From Myxococcales bacterium (GTDB lineage: Bacteria > Myxococcota_A > Polyangia > Polyangiales > Polyangiaceae): a stretch of 64,000 bases of DNA. This document shows positions 17,643 through 26,554 of this stretch, one piece after another (within the stretch, counting starts at the first letter, position 1; each line of letters begins with the position of its first letter). The notes below the pieces were generated by a model. The model did no database searches and was not told where the DNA came from. It saw nothing but the letters and a program-made list of their open reading frames with translations. The translations under genes and the position numbers were made by a program. The stretch spans positions 434,001 through 498,000 of the forward strand of contig JADJKB010000003.1 in the NCBI GenBank assembly GCA_016706225.1, in the 5' to 3' direction.

Positions 17643-19394
17643 TCAGCCGTCGGAAAGCACCTCGGCGCGCACGTCGACCCGCAACGTCTCCGTCCCGCCG
17701 CCAACGTAGATGGTCCCCGACGTCGGAGTGGCGTCCACGTAACTTCGACCACACGCCACCCGCACGTGATCGGTCTGAGTGTGGACACCGTTCGTCGGGT
17801 CGAACCCCGTCCAGCCGGACTCGGGCAGGTAGAGCTCGATCCAGGCATGTGACGCCTCGGACTGCGCCTGATTGTCGGCCTTGGGCCCGGTGTAGATGTA
17901 ACCACAGCGGTAGCGCGCCGGAATGCTCAGTAGCCGTGCCAGGCAGATGAACACGTTGGTGAAGTCCTGGCACACTCCGCGACGATTCGTATACACCTCG
18001 AACGCCGTCGTCTCGTTGGTAGTCGCGCCCGGTTTGTACTTGTATTCCTTGTAGATCGACCGGTTCATGTCGAGCACGGTGCCGATCAGATCGTAGTCGT
18101 TGCGCTCGACGAAGGTCATGGCGTAGTCGGCTAGCTCCTGAAGCTGCGTCTCCGGAAGCTCGGACGGAAGCAGGTAGGGAGCCATCATTTCACGCTGCCA
18201 GGGCATCCAGACCAGCGGGATGGCCCGGCGCGCGTGCAGCGGCTTGAACTCGAGCGGGTCCACCGACAGTACGTCGACCACGGACCGCGAGACCACGCTG
18301 AGCTCGTTGTACGCCTGTTCGATGACGACTCGGTGTGCACGGTTTCCGAAGACGTCGTCAAACTCCAGCTGCCGCCCCTGGAGCGGAGCACCATCGATCT
18401 GAAGCTCGAGCACGTGCTCGCGAACCGTCTGCGAGCGGTCGTGCGCCGGGGCGAGCTTGAACAGGTGGCTGCTGCGTTCGACGGGCGCCGAGTACCGATA
18501 ATGAGTGCTGTGAACGACCTCGATGGTCTTTGGCTCGGCTCGACGCCGCTGTGGTTGACCGGAGCGCAGGCGCGGACGCGGTCCCCCGTCCTCCCCGGTC
18601 TCCACACCCAGCTCCGCGATGACGGCGCCCTGACGAATGATAGTGAGGTGCCCCGGCGGAACCCGCGCCCATTCCATGGGTTGGCCGTCGGTCCGGCTGA
18701 GCGGGTTCGAGGACACCAGCACACCTTTGCGGCTGATCTCCCCGCGTCGGGTCAGGTCCACTTGCAGGTCGGAATCGCCGAACACCGTGCGCTCCCCGAA
18801 CGGCGGCAGGAGGTGGCTCAAGAAGAGCCCGCCCTCGTCGTGGGCGTCCGAGTAGACCAGCAGGTCGACGCCGTCACTCAAGACCAGAGAGAGCGCGCCA
18901 GTGCGGTTCAGATCTCCGAGCACTTTCCCGAGCTGCGCGAGGTCACCTTCGCCGATTGAACGCCAGCCCGCGTCAGCAAACCTCTCGAGCAAGTGGCAGA
19001 ACACGAGCTCGGAATCGGTGGACCCTACCGGCTCGAAGCGGCTCCCGACGGCGAGCCGTTCCCGAAGACTTCCGCTGTGACCGATCAGCCAGTCACGACT
19101 GGCGTGAGGGCGACAAAACGGCTGCGTATTCGCGTCGGTGTTCTTGCCCCACATCGCGGTGCGGATGTGCACGACGAAGATCGACGAGGCCAGGTGATCC
19201 CAGGCGCTGACCAGCTCGCTGCGGATGCTGCCCGAGCCGGGCGCGGGCTCTTTGAGCACACACGCGGAAGGCTCGCCACCCGGGTAATATCCGATGCCCC
19301 AGCCGTCCGGGAGCTTGCGGCCGGCCTTGAGACAGGTGAGCTCGAAGGACGGAGCCAGCGTGCCTTCGAACGACATCCCGAAGAGGTTGGGCAT
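17643..19394 (-). CDS. Class II amidotransferase-like domain fused to a transglutaminase
   Basis: 583-aa fusion. Residues 1-260 resemble class II glutamine amidotransferases of the EgtC/YafJ group (MPNLFGMSFEG, DGWGIGYYPGG, VVHIRTAMWG, HSGSLRERL). The usual nucleophile Cys2 is absent: the chain begins Met-Pro-Asn-Leu. Residues 295-583 are a transglutaminase N-terminal domain plus a papain-like core with triad Cys475 (RRGVCQDFTN), His516 (ASHAW) and Asp532 (FDPTNG). It is last in a minus-strand run with an ATP-grasp, an alpha-E and another transglutaminase gene, so it probably acts in the same peptide-modification system. The N-terminal domain may bind gamma-glutamyl groups without hydrolysis. 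Confidence 0.85.
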   Translation of the reverse strand: MPNLFGMSFEGTLAPSFELTCLKAGRKLPDGWGIGYYPGGEPSACVLKEPAPGSGSIRSELVSAWDHLASSIFVVHIRTAMWGKNTDANTQPFCRPHASRDWLIGHSGSLRERLAVGSRFEPVGSTDSELVFCHLLERFADAGWRSIGEGDLAQLGKVLGDLNRTGALSLVLSDGVDLLVYSDAHDEGGLFLSHLLPPFGERTVFGDSDLQVDLTRRGEISRKGVLVSSNPLSRTDGQPMEWARVPPGHLTIIRQGAVIAELGVETGEDGGPRPRLRSGQPQRRRAEPKTIEVVHSTHYRYSAPVERSSHLFKLAPAHDRSQTVREHVLELQIDGAPLQGRQLEFDDVFGNRAHRVVIEQAYNELSVVSRSVVDVLSVDPLEFKPLHARRAIPLVWMPWQREMMAPYLLPSELPETQLQELADYAMTFVERNDYDLIGTVLDMNRSIYKEYKYKPGATTNETTAFEVYTNRRGVCQDFTNVFICLARLLSIPARYRCGYIYTGPKADNQAQSEASHAWIELYLPESGWTGFDPTNGVHTQTDHVRVACGRSYVDATPTSGTIYVGGGTETLRVDVRAEVLSDG

Positions 19395-19520
19395 GGTGTT
19401 CGCTAGTGAAGCCTGGGGGCGCGGATCGCCGAGCCCAATGGCCCGAGAAGAGACGACCGCGCCGACAGCGTGCCGAAAGCCACCGACGCTGACAAGGTCT
19501 GCGCGGAGCTTTCCCCTCGC

Positions 19521-20570
19521 TCATTGCCGGGCAACACGCCCATCGATGCGGGTCCGGATTTCTCCGCGCACCAGATCACGCACGCCCTTCGACGCCAGGA
19601 AATCGTGGGGGAAGCCCAGCTCGATGCGGCTCACCTCGTCGAGTCGGGCGAGCTGCTCAGGGCTCAACTTGACCTCGGGAGAGCCCATCGAGTCCTCGAG
19701 CTGCGCGACCTTGCGCGCCCCGACAATTGGCAAGAACTCGTAACCCTGGGCGCGAACCCAGGCCAATGCCACCTGGGACGAACTGGCCCCGAGCTCGTCG
19801 GCCACCGTGTCCACCGCGCGCGCGACCTCGAGGGACTTCTCGTTGGTCCGACCCCGCTGTTCGTTCCCGGTCTTTCGCAACGAGTCGTTCTCGACCCCAC
19901 TGCGTGTGTACTTCCCGGTCAGGACACCCGCGGCGAGCGGACCCCAGGCGAGGACGGAGAGCCCGAAATACGCGGCCATCGGCAAGAGATCGCGCTCCGG
20001 CGCTCGCTGCAGCAGGCTGTACTCGATCTGCAGCCCCACGAACGGCGTCCAACCCCGGAGCTCGGCGAGCACGTTCGAGGCGGAGACGATCCAGGCTGGC
20101 GCGTCGCTGACGCCGAGGTAGAGCACTTTGCCACTCTGGACCAGATCGTCGAGCGCGCGCAGCGTCTCTTGGTACGGCGTGTAGTCGTCCCAGGCGTGAA
20201 CCCACAAGAGATCGATGTAGTCGGTGCCGAGTCGTCGCAGACTAGCCTCGACGGAGTGCACCAGGTTCTTCCGGTGGTTACCCGAGGCGTTCGGGTCAGC
20301 GTGGTCCATGCTCAGCGTGTACTTGGTGGCGACCACCGTGCGATCACGGCGACCCGTCAGCCAACGCCCGACGATCTCTTCGGTCTGGCCGCCGTGGTAC
20401 TTGTTGGCACTGTCCAGGAAGTTGCCGCCGGCGTCGGCGTAGGCGTCGAGCACGCGGTGGCTCTCGGCCTCGTCGGCGCCGAAGCCCCAGTTATCACCAA
20501 AGCTCATCGTGCCGAGACACAGCTCTGACACCCGCAGTCCAGATCTTCCGAGTAGTCGATAACGCAACAT
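19521..20570 (-). CDS. Aldo/keto reductase
   Basis: 349-aa NADPH-dependent aldo/keto reductase with a TIM-barrel fold. The ATG at 20570 has GGGAGG seven bases upstream. Visible family features are MLRYRLLGRSGLRVSEL, the catalytic neighbourhood NFLDSANKYHGG (Asp and Tyr), VVATKYTL (Lys), and YIDLLWVHAWD (His). Its length fits the group that includes YajO and yeast aryl-alcohol dehydrogenases. It lies between the alpha-E gene and the amidotransferase-transglutaminase gene on the same strand; whether it belongs to their pathway is unclear. The substrate is unknown. Confidence 0.9.
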   Translation of the reverse strand: MLRYRLLGRSGLRVSELCLGTMSFGDNWGFGADEAESHRVLDAYADAGGNFLDSANKYHGGQTEEIVGRWLTGRRDRTVVATKYTLSMDHADPNASGNHRKNLVHSVEASLRRLGTDYIDLLWVHAWDDYTPYQETLRALDDLVQSGKVLYLGVSDAPAWIVSASNVLAELRGWTPFVGLQIEYSLLQRAPERDLLPMAAYFGLSVLAWGPLAAGVLTGKYTRSGVENDSLRKTGNEQRGRTNEKSLEVARAVDTVADELGASSSQVALAWVRAQGYEFLPIVGARKVAQLEDSMGSPEVKLSPEQLARLDEVSRIELGFPHDFLASKGVRDLVRGEIRTRIDGRVARQ

Positions 20571-20631
20571 TCGAGGCCTCCCTGGCCCCGCTACGTGAGG
20601 TGGTGACCCCACGATGTCAATCCCGACGCCG

Positions 20632-21612
20632 TCACTGGGGGGTCGCGTCAGCGCCGGCTTCGGGCACTTCACCCCACAGCTCGTCGCTCACGTCGGCAGA
20701 CACGGCGTCCCCCTCCCTCACAACGTGGGTGAGCACCTCGTGGACGCGCTCCCCCGTGAGTGAATCGGCCGGGAGCTCGAGGAGCCAGGCCTCGAGCGCC
20801 TGCAGTCGAGTGAGCGCCGAACGCCCGGGCAGCTCGTCGTTGTTGCAGATCGTCGCGAGGCGCTCACGCGCCGACGTGGTGCAGTAGCGAACCGAGCGCG
20901 GAAATGACGGCTCGAGCACCAGAAACGCGGCAACCGCGGCGCCCGTGACCCGACCCTGATTGCGCTTCATGAACGGTTCGAAGCCGGAGCAGGCACGAAG
21001 CAGCGACAGCCAGAGCGCCGTATCGAGCACCGGATGCTGGCCATGGTTGGCGTTCATGGCGTGGTGCTCCACATCGAGCAGACGCGCCGTCTGTCCCAAC
21101 CGCTCGAGCAGCACACCAAGCCAGATGAAGTCGAGGGGGGTGTCGTGCAGCATCGTGCTGCGCAAGAGCCCCAGCGCAAGCTGAGTGGATTGGCGTACCC
21201 GGAGGTAGAGCGCGTCCTTGTCCGTCTGGTACATCGCGTCGGCCTCGCTGCTCGAGAAGAACAGGTGGAGCTCGTTGACGATCTGCCAGACCTCGAGGCT
21301 CACGACGTCGCGAATCGAGCGGGCGTTCTCCCGGGCCGCAGCGATCGAGCAGCGCAGCGAGACGCCGTTCTCGGGATCCCTCGCCAGATAGTGCTGGACC
21401 TGCTCTTCGACCCCCAGCGCCTCCCGACCAAAACGCTCGACGAAGTCCTGCTCTTGCCCCGAGACGATCACCAGCGGCGGCCAGACGCGCCCCGGCGGCA
21501 GCTCCGCATCCAAGGCCAAGGTGTCGGTGACATGCAGGTGCCGAGCCGTGCTCTCGGCTCGCTCGATGTACCTTCCGAGCCAGAAACAGTGATCTGCGAC
21601 GCGAGCGATCAT
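20632..21612 (-). CDS. Alpha-E domain protein (DUF403)
   Basis: 326-aa all-helical alpha-E protein. It starts MIARVADHCFWLGRYIERAE, the family signature, and contains NARSIRDVVSLEVWQIVNEL and the later PRSVRYC segment. Alpha-E proteins are almost always encoded beside circularly permuted ATP-grasp and transglutaminase genes and are thought to support synthesis or modification of a peptide. The ATG overlaps the stop of the upstream ATP-grasp gene (21609-21612), indicating translational coupling. Confidence 0.92.
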   Translation of the reverse strand: MIARVADHCFWLGRYIERAESTARHLHVTDTLALDAELPPGRVWPPLVIVSGQEQDFVERFGREALGVEEQVQHYLARDPENGVSLRCSIAAARENARSIRDVVSLEVWQIVNELHLFFSSSEADAMYQTDKDALYLRVRQSTQLALGLLRSTMLHDTPLDFIWLGVLLERLGQTARLLDVEHHAMNANHGQHPVLDTALWLSLLRACSGFEPFMKRNQGRVTGAAVAAFLVLEPSFPRSVRYCTTSARERLATICNNDELPGRSALTRLQALEAWLLELPADSLTGERVHEVLTHVVREGDAVSADVSDELWGEVPEAGADATPQ

Positions 21613-23072
21613 GCACCCTCCGACAGGACCCAGGTGTCCTTCGAGCCGCCGCCTTGGCTGGAGTTCACCACGTACGAGCCCTCGCGCAGCGCGACCCGGG
21701 TCAGCCCGCCGGGCAGCACCCAGGGCCCGTCCGGACCGGTCAAGATGTACGGCCGCAGGTCGACTCGCCGCGGCACGAGGCGTCTGGGTTCACCGGTCCA
21801 GGTGGGGCAAGACGAGAGCTCCACCCGATGCTGCGCCACGTATTTGCGGGGCTCGGCCTCGATGCGCCGGCGAAACTCGTCGCGCTCGGCAGCGCTCGAC
21901 TGCGGCCCCATCAGCATGCCGTAGCCCCCGGCTTCGTCCACCGCTTTCACTACCAGCTCGTCCAGGTGGTCGACCACGTAGCGCCGGTCGTCCTCTCGAG
22001 CACAGACGTAGGTCGGCACGTCAGCGAGGGCCGGCTCTTCGTTCAGATAGAAGCGAATGATGTCCGGAACCAGAGCGCAGACGGCCTTGTCATCGGCCAC
22101 ACCGTTCCCAGGAGCGTTCGCCAGCGTCACGTTTCCCTTCGCCCACGCGCGAAGCACACCCGGCACACCGAGCAGGCTGTCCTTGCGAAAGACCTCGGGA
22201 TCGAGGAACGCATCGTCGATTCTCCGGTAGATCACCGACACACGACGGAGCCCGCGCGTGGTGAGCAAGAAGACGTTGTCATCCTCCACACACAGGTCAC
22301 TGCCGTGCACCAGTTCGACGCCCATCGTCCGCGCCAAGAAGCTGTGCTCGAAGTAGGCCGAGTTGAACGGACCCGGCGTCAGCACGACGGTAACCGGCTC
22401 TTCATGGGTCTCGGGCGCCGTGGCGCGCAGCGTCTCGGCCAACCGCGCGGGGTAGTGATCAACGCGTCGCACGCGAGACTCGGCGAAAATCGTGGGAAAC
22501 ACCCGCTTGGTCACCAGCCGATTCTCCATCACGTAAGAGACCCCGGAGGGCGTTCGCAGGTTGTCCTCCAGCACTCGAAAGACGCCATCCGGGTCGCGGA
22601 TCAGATCGACGCCAGCGACGTGAATGCGCACACCGCGGGGCGGCCGCACACCCCGGAGCTGCGGCAAGTAATGCTTGGCGCCGAGCACGACCTCGGGAGG
22701 AATGCGGCGTTCGGCGAGGATGCGCTGCTCACCGTAGATGTCGTCCAGGAACAGCTGCAGCGCGGTGATGCGTTGTATGAGCCCGCGTTCGACGGGCTCC
22801 CAGTCGGCCGCGGCAATCACCCTGGGCACCAGGCAGAAGGGGAAGATCTTCTCGGCGCCGCGCTCGTCGTCGTAGACCGAGAACGTCACGCCTTGGTTCA
22901 TCAGCGAGCGCTCCGCGAGGGCTTGCGCCCGCGCCAGCTCATCGGCGCGAACGTTGAACAGCGCCCGCAGCGGCCCCTCGAGCCCGGCCCGCACACGCGC
23001 TGGTCCTCCGAAGAGCTCGTCCCATGTTCCATCCAGCGGTCGGTAGCCGGCAAACAGATCGCTGGGGCTCAT
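21609..23072 (-). CDS. Circularly permuted ATP-grasp protein (type 2)
   Basis: 487-aa predicted peptide ligase. The start at 23072 has GGAGGAG six bases upstream and overlaps the stop of the DUF2126 gene (ATGA). Family features are FSVYDDERGAEKIFPFCLVPR, ALQLFLDDIYGEQRIL, the glycine-rich VTVVLTPGPFNSAYFEHSFLAR, and VVKAVDEAGGYGMLMGP followed by DLRPYILTGPDGPWVLPGGLTR. This permuted ATP-grasp fold is expected to form amide bonds through an acyl-phosphate. It is the central gene of the transglutaminase / ATP-grasp / alpha-E cluster. Confidence 0.92.
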   Translation of the reverse strand: MSPSDLFAGYRPLDGTWDELFGGPARVRAGLEGPLRALFNVRADELARAQALAERSLMNQGVTFSVYDDERGAEKIFPFCLVPRVIAAADWEPVERGLIQRITALQLFLDDIYGEQRILAERRIPPEVVLGAKHYLPQLRGVRPPRGVRIHVAGVDLIRDPDGVFRVLEDNLRTPSGVSYVMENRLVTKRVFPTIFAESRVRRVDHYPARLAETLRATAPETHEEPVTVVLTPGPFNSAYFEHSFLARTMGVELVHGSDLCVEDDNVFLLTTRGLRRVSVIYRRIDDAFLDPEVFRKDSLLGVPGVLRAWAKGNVTLANAPGNGVADDKAVCALVPDIIRFYLNEEPALADVPTYVCAREDDRRYVVDHLDELVVKAVDEAGGYGMLMGPQSSAAERDEFRRRIEAEPRKYVAQHRVELSSCPTWTGEPRRLVPRRVDLRPYILTGPDGPWVLPGGLTRVALREGSYVVNSSQGGGSKDTWVLSEGA

Positions 23073-26000
23073 GCGGACTCCTCCGGGCTCGCATCCAGAT
23101 CGAGGTCGGGGTCTGGCATTGGATGATCGATGGCAAAGCGACGCAGATCCAGGGTATGTGGTGCCTCGGCGCTCAACGGCGACGGTTTGGCGCGCACCGG
23201 CCACGGCGTCGGCCCCTCTAGCGTGAAGCGTTGTGCGCGACGCGCCTGTGCCTCGAAGCGTGTCAGCGGCGGCACGTCGAAGGCCCGACCCTCGGGGTGC
23301 CAGACGTGATAAGCGCACGCGCCAAGAGAGCGTTTGCCCCAGCGGTCACACAGCTCGAAACGGAGCGGGTGATGGATGCCGAGGTGCGGGTGCAGGCTGT
23401 GGGGTGGAGCCCAGGCGCGGAAGCGCACGCCACCGACGTACTCCCCTGCAACACCGGTGGAGCGCAGCGGGAGCTCGTGACCGTTCACGATCACGGTGTG
23501 CCGCTCTGGCAACAGCCCCGTCGCGCGAATTTCCACGCGCTCCATGGAGGAGTCGACGTAGCGCGCGGTGCCCGTGGCGGTAACCTCGTCGCCGAGCACG
23601 TTCCATGGCTCGATGGCGTTGCGCAGCTCCAGGAAAACGTCGCCGGCGGACAGCGTGCCCACGACCGGGCAGCGGTGCTCTAGAAACACGCGAAATCCCT
23701 CGCCGGGCAGCCCCAGCCCCGCGCGCTCCAGGTGAGCGAGCACGTCCTCGAAGTCGCGCCACAGCCAGGTCGGCAAGAGGAATCGATCGTGGAGCACCTG
23801 ACCCCAGCGCACCAGCGGGTACTGGTACGGCTCTTGGGCGAACGAGGCCACCAGTGCCCTGACCAGGGTGACCTGGGCGCTGGCCATGCGGGCGTGCGGC
23901 GGCATCTCGAAGGCGCGCAGCTCGAGCAACCCCTGTCGACCGTGGGGCGTGCTCGGGTCGAAGAGTTTGTCGATGCAGATTTCAGTGCGATGCGTGTTAC
24001 CGGAGACGTCCACGAGCAGGTTGCGGAACAGCGCGTCCGAGAGCCACGGCGCCGGACGGCTCGGGGCCGGCTGAAACGCCCGGGCCAGGGCAATCTCGAG
24101 CTCGTACAGCGCATCGTGTCGCGCCTCGTCGACCCGCGGCGCCTGCGAAGTCGGGCCGACGAATAGCCCGCTGAACAGATAGGACAACGACGGATGGTGC
24201 TGTACGAACGTGATCATGCTGGCGAGCAGATCGGGTCGCTGCAGGAACGGGCTCGCGAGCGCAGTCGCGCCACCCAGAGTGATGTGGTTGCCGCCGCCGC
24301 TGCCGGCCTGCCGCCCGTCGAGCTGAAATTTCTCCGCATGAAGCCCCGCGTGCAGTGCCGCGTCGAACACTGACTGCAAGAGCGCGGTGTGTTCGCGGCT
24401 CGTGCGAGTCGGCGGGATGTTCACCTCGATCACACCGGGATCCGGCGTGACCGAAAACCGCAACAGCTCGGGCGATCGCGGCGGCGGATACCCCTCCAGA
24501 ACACCCGACAGGTCGAGCTCCGCGAGCGCTGCTTCCACGCCCCGCACCAAGGCCGAGAAGCGCTCGGCGCTCGGCGTCGGAGGCAAGAACACGTGGAGTT
24601 TGCCCTCGCGCACTTCACAGACCAGCGCTGTGCGCACACCCTTCTCTCGGGCCTTGGCCGCGCCTTCGTCGGGTTTTGCGCGCCGGGGATCCGGCGGCCC
24701 CTCGAAGGCTTCTTCTTCGGGCAGCGGGGGCTCCGGCCCGACGATGGCGCGGAGCGGCAGCCTGAGGCCCGCAGGGCTATCGCCCGGGACCAGATACAGT
24801 CGCTCGCGACGGAAGCGCCAGACGTCGCTGAGCCAACCCTCGCCAGGCGCCGGCCCCAGCGGCAACACGAAGCCGACCGGAGTCTCGAGCCCACGGTCGA
24901 GCACCCGCGCGAGCGTCAAGCGCTCTTCTGGATCCGACAGCTTCACAGCCAACGGGTCGACGCCGACCGGGAGGCGCGCCTCCTCCGCCACGAAGTTCCA
25001 TGGATCCTCGAGCGCAGGCTGCACACCCTCGGCCGAAACACCCAGGCGCGCCGCAATCGCGCGGACCGCGCGCTCGGCGTCGGACAGAGCGGCGTCGCGG
25101 GCAGCGCCCGCTGACCGGCCGGACGCGAGCGGCTCGCCATCGGTGCGGGCGATCACGTCGAGCGCCCAGCGGGGCAAACTCTCGCCGGGATAGCGCTTGC
25201 CAAAACCGTGCAAGACGATGCCGCCGGGTGCCAGGCGCTTGCGGAGCGCGTGCGCCAGCAGAAGGCCATGCTCCGACTTGGTCTTGCCGAGGGCATCGGT
25301 GTTCCACTCGGGCTCCGCCGCGTGCACGCGCGAAGTGAACGTGGGTTCGCCTCCGACGGTGAGCGCGAGGCCCGCGTTCGCCAGCAGCGCGTCGCTCTTG
25401 TCACCCGCCGCGACGAGCAACTCCCAGGTCTCTTCCGTGAAAGGCGCGGTCGGGCGCGGCTCGTGACCCAGGCGGCCGACGGTCATCTCGAAGCTGACCT
25501 CACTGGCAACGACGTCGCTCGTGCCCTCGATGGGGGAGGCGGCGGCCGGGCGCGCCGCACAGGCGAGGGGGATGTGTCCCTCGCCGGCGAAGAGCCCACT
25601 CGTGGCATCGAGCCCGATCCAGCCCGCACCCGGGAGATAGACCTCGGCCCAGGCGTGCAGATCGACCACATCGCGCCCGACGCCCTTCGGCTCGTCGGGG
25701 ATCATGCCTTCGTCCGTGAGTTGAATCAGGTAGCCGCTGACAAATCGCGCCGCCAGCCCGCGGGAGCGGAGTGCCGCCACGAGCAACACCGCCGAGTCCC
25801 GGCAGCTGGCCCGACCTTCGCCGAGGGTCTGCTCCGGGGTCCAGACCCCGCTCTCTTCCCGGATCACGTATTTCAGACGCGCGTTCACCTGGCGATTCAA
25901 CTCGACGATCAAGTCGACGGTCCGACCGCCCTGGGGCAAGTCTCGCAGGAATTCCGTCAAGCGTTCGCCGCCCGCGTACGCCGCGTCGGTGGTGTCCAGA

Positions 26001-26347
26001 TACGGGAGCAAATCCTGCGTGAGCTCGTCGGGGTACGCGAACGGCGCCTCCTCGGCGAGCGGGTCGACGAAGAAGTCGAAGGGGTTCACCGGGCGGATGT
26101 CGACCGCGAGCTCGACCAGCAGATCCAGCGACGAGACTCGGGTGCCCTCCGGGAACGTCAAACGGGCCAGATGATTGCCCGCCGGATCCTGCTGCCAGCG
26201 CACGTTGCACTCTTGTTCTATGTGCAGCGCGTGGGTCTCGATCCGCGCCTTTGCGTGGGTCGCGGGGCGCAAGCGGACGGTGTGCGGGCCGAGGCCGGCC
26301 GGGCGGGGGTAACGATAGTGGTTTCGATGAGTGAGAAGTAGGCGCAC
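23069..26347 (-). CDS. DUF2126 protein with N-terminal transglutaminase domain
   Basis: About 1092 aa from GTG 26347 (AAAGGAC upstream), where the family start RLLLTHRNHYRYPRPAGLGP lies. GTG 26482 would add 45 residues reaching into the divergent promoter region. Residues 1-260 hold a transglutaminase N-terminal domain and core with Cys182 (GRASCRDSA), His231 (DLHAWAEV) and Asp247 (LDATSG). The remaining 800 residues are the DUF2126 region, with GEPTFTS, GKTKSEHGLLLAHAL, GSGGGNHITLGGAT and HPSLSYLFSGLFVGPTSQAPR. First gene of an operon with the ATP-grasp and alpha-E genes (four-base overlaps). It likely cleaves or crosslinks the peptide product of the ATP-grasp enzyme. Confidence 0.9.
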   Translation of the reverse strand: MRLLLTHRNHYRYPRPAGLGPHTVRLRPATHAKARIETHALHIEQECNVRWQQDPAGNHLARLTFPEGTRVSSLDLLVELAVDIRPVNPFDFFVDPLAEEAPFAYPDELTQDLLPYLDTTDAAYAGGERLTEFLRDLPQGGRTVDLIVELNRQVNARLKYVIREESGVWTPEQTLGEGRASCRDSAVLLVAALRSRGLAARFVSGYLIQLTDEGMIPDEPKGVGRDVVDLHAWAEVYLPGAGWIGLDATSGLFAGEGHIPLACAARPAAASPIEGTSDVVASEVSFEMTVGRLGHEPRPTAPFTEETWELLVAAGDKSDALLANAGLALTVGGEPTFTSRVHAAEPEWNTDALGKTKSEHGLLLAHALRKRLAPGGIVLHGFGKRYPGESLPRWALDVIARTDGEPLASGRSAGAARDAALSDAERAVRAIAARLGVSAEGVQPALEDPWNFVAEEARLPVGVDPLAVKLSDPEERLTLARVLDRGLETPVGFVLPLGPAPGEGWLSDVWRFRRERLYLVPGDSPAGLRLPLRAIVGPEPPLPEEEAFEGPPDPRRAKPDEGAAKAREKGVRTALVCEVREGKLHVFLPPTPSAERFSALVRGVEAALAELDLSGVLEGYPPPRSPELLRFSVTPDPGVIEVNIPPTRTSREHTALLQSVFDAALHAGLHAEKFQLDGRQAGSGGGNHITLGGATALASPFLQRPDLLASMITFVQHHPSLSYLFSGLFVGPTSQAPRVDEARHDALYELEIALARAFQPAPSRPAPWLSDALFRNLLVDVSGNTHRTEICIDKLFDPSTPHGRQGLLELRAFEMPPHARMASAQVTLVRALVASFAQEPYQYPLVRWGQVLHDRFLLPTWLWRDFEDVLAHLERAGLGLPGEGFRVFLEHRCPVVGTLSAGDVFLELRNAIEPWNVLGDEVTATGTARYVDSSMERVEIRATGLLPERHTVIVNGHELPLRSTGVAGEYVGGVRFRAWAPPHSLHPHLGIHHPLRFELCDRWGKRSLGACAYHVWHPEGRAFDVPPLTRFEAQARRAQRFTLEGPTPWPVRAKPSPLSAEAPHTLDLRRFAIDHPMPDPDLDLDASPEESA

Positions 26348-26530
26348 AAGTCCTTTGTCGCTGCGGAAAAATCGGGCGATCTGCGCAGGGTTTCCTGCAA
26401 GCTTCGAGACTAGCAGCTCAAGGTTTCGAACGCGTTTCCCAAACCGGTTCCTCGCGGCAGAGAGCGTACGTTCAGTCGCCACGGTCGTCGGGCGCCGGGC
26501 ATCGAGCGGAGGTCCCGCGATGAGCTGCGG

Positions 26531-26543
26531 ATCACGTCGTGAT
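26531..26543. promoter_or_regulatory. 13-bp palindrome upstream of a lipoprotein gene
   Basis: ATCAC-GTC-GTGAT, a perfect 5-bp inverted repeat with a three-base centre, 11 bases before the ATG at 26555 and within the divergent region shared with the DUF2126 operon. The size and position suit an operator, but a single short palindrome may be chance. Confidence 0.25.
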
Positions 26544-26554
26544 AGTCTGGACCG

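Noticed and set aside
21654..23126. A 490-codon plus-strand frame
   Set aside because: Antisense to the ATP-grasp gene, which has clear family sequence.
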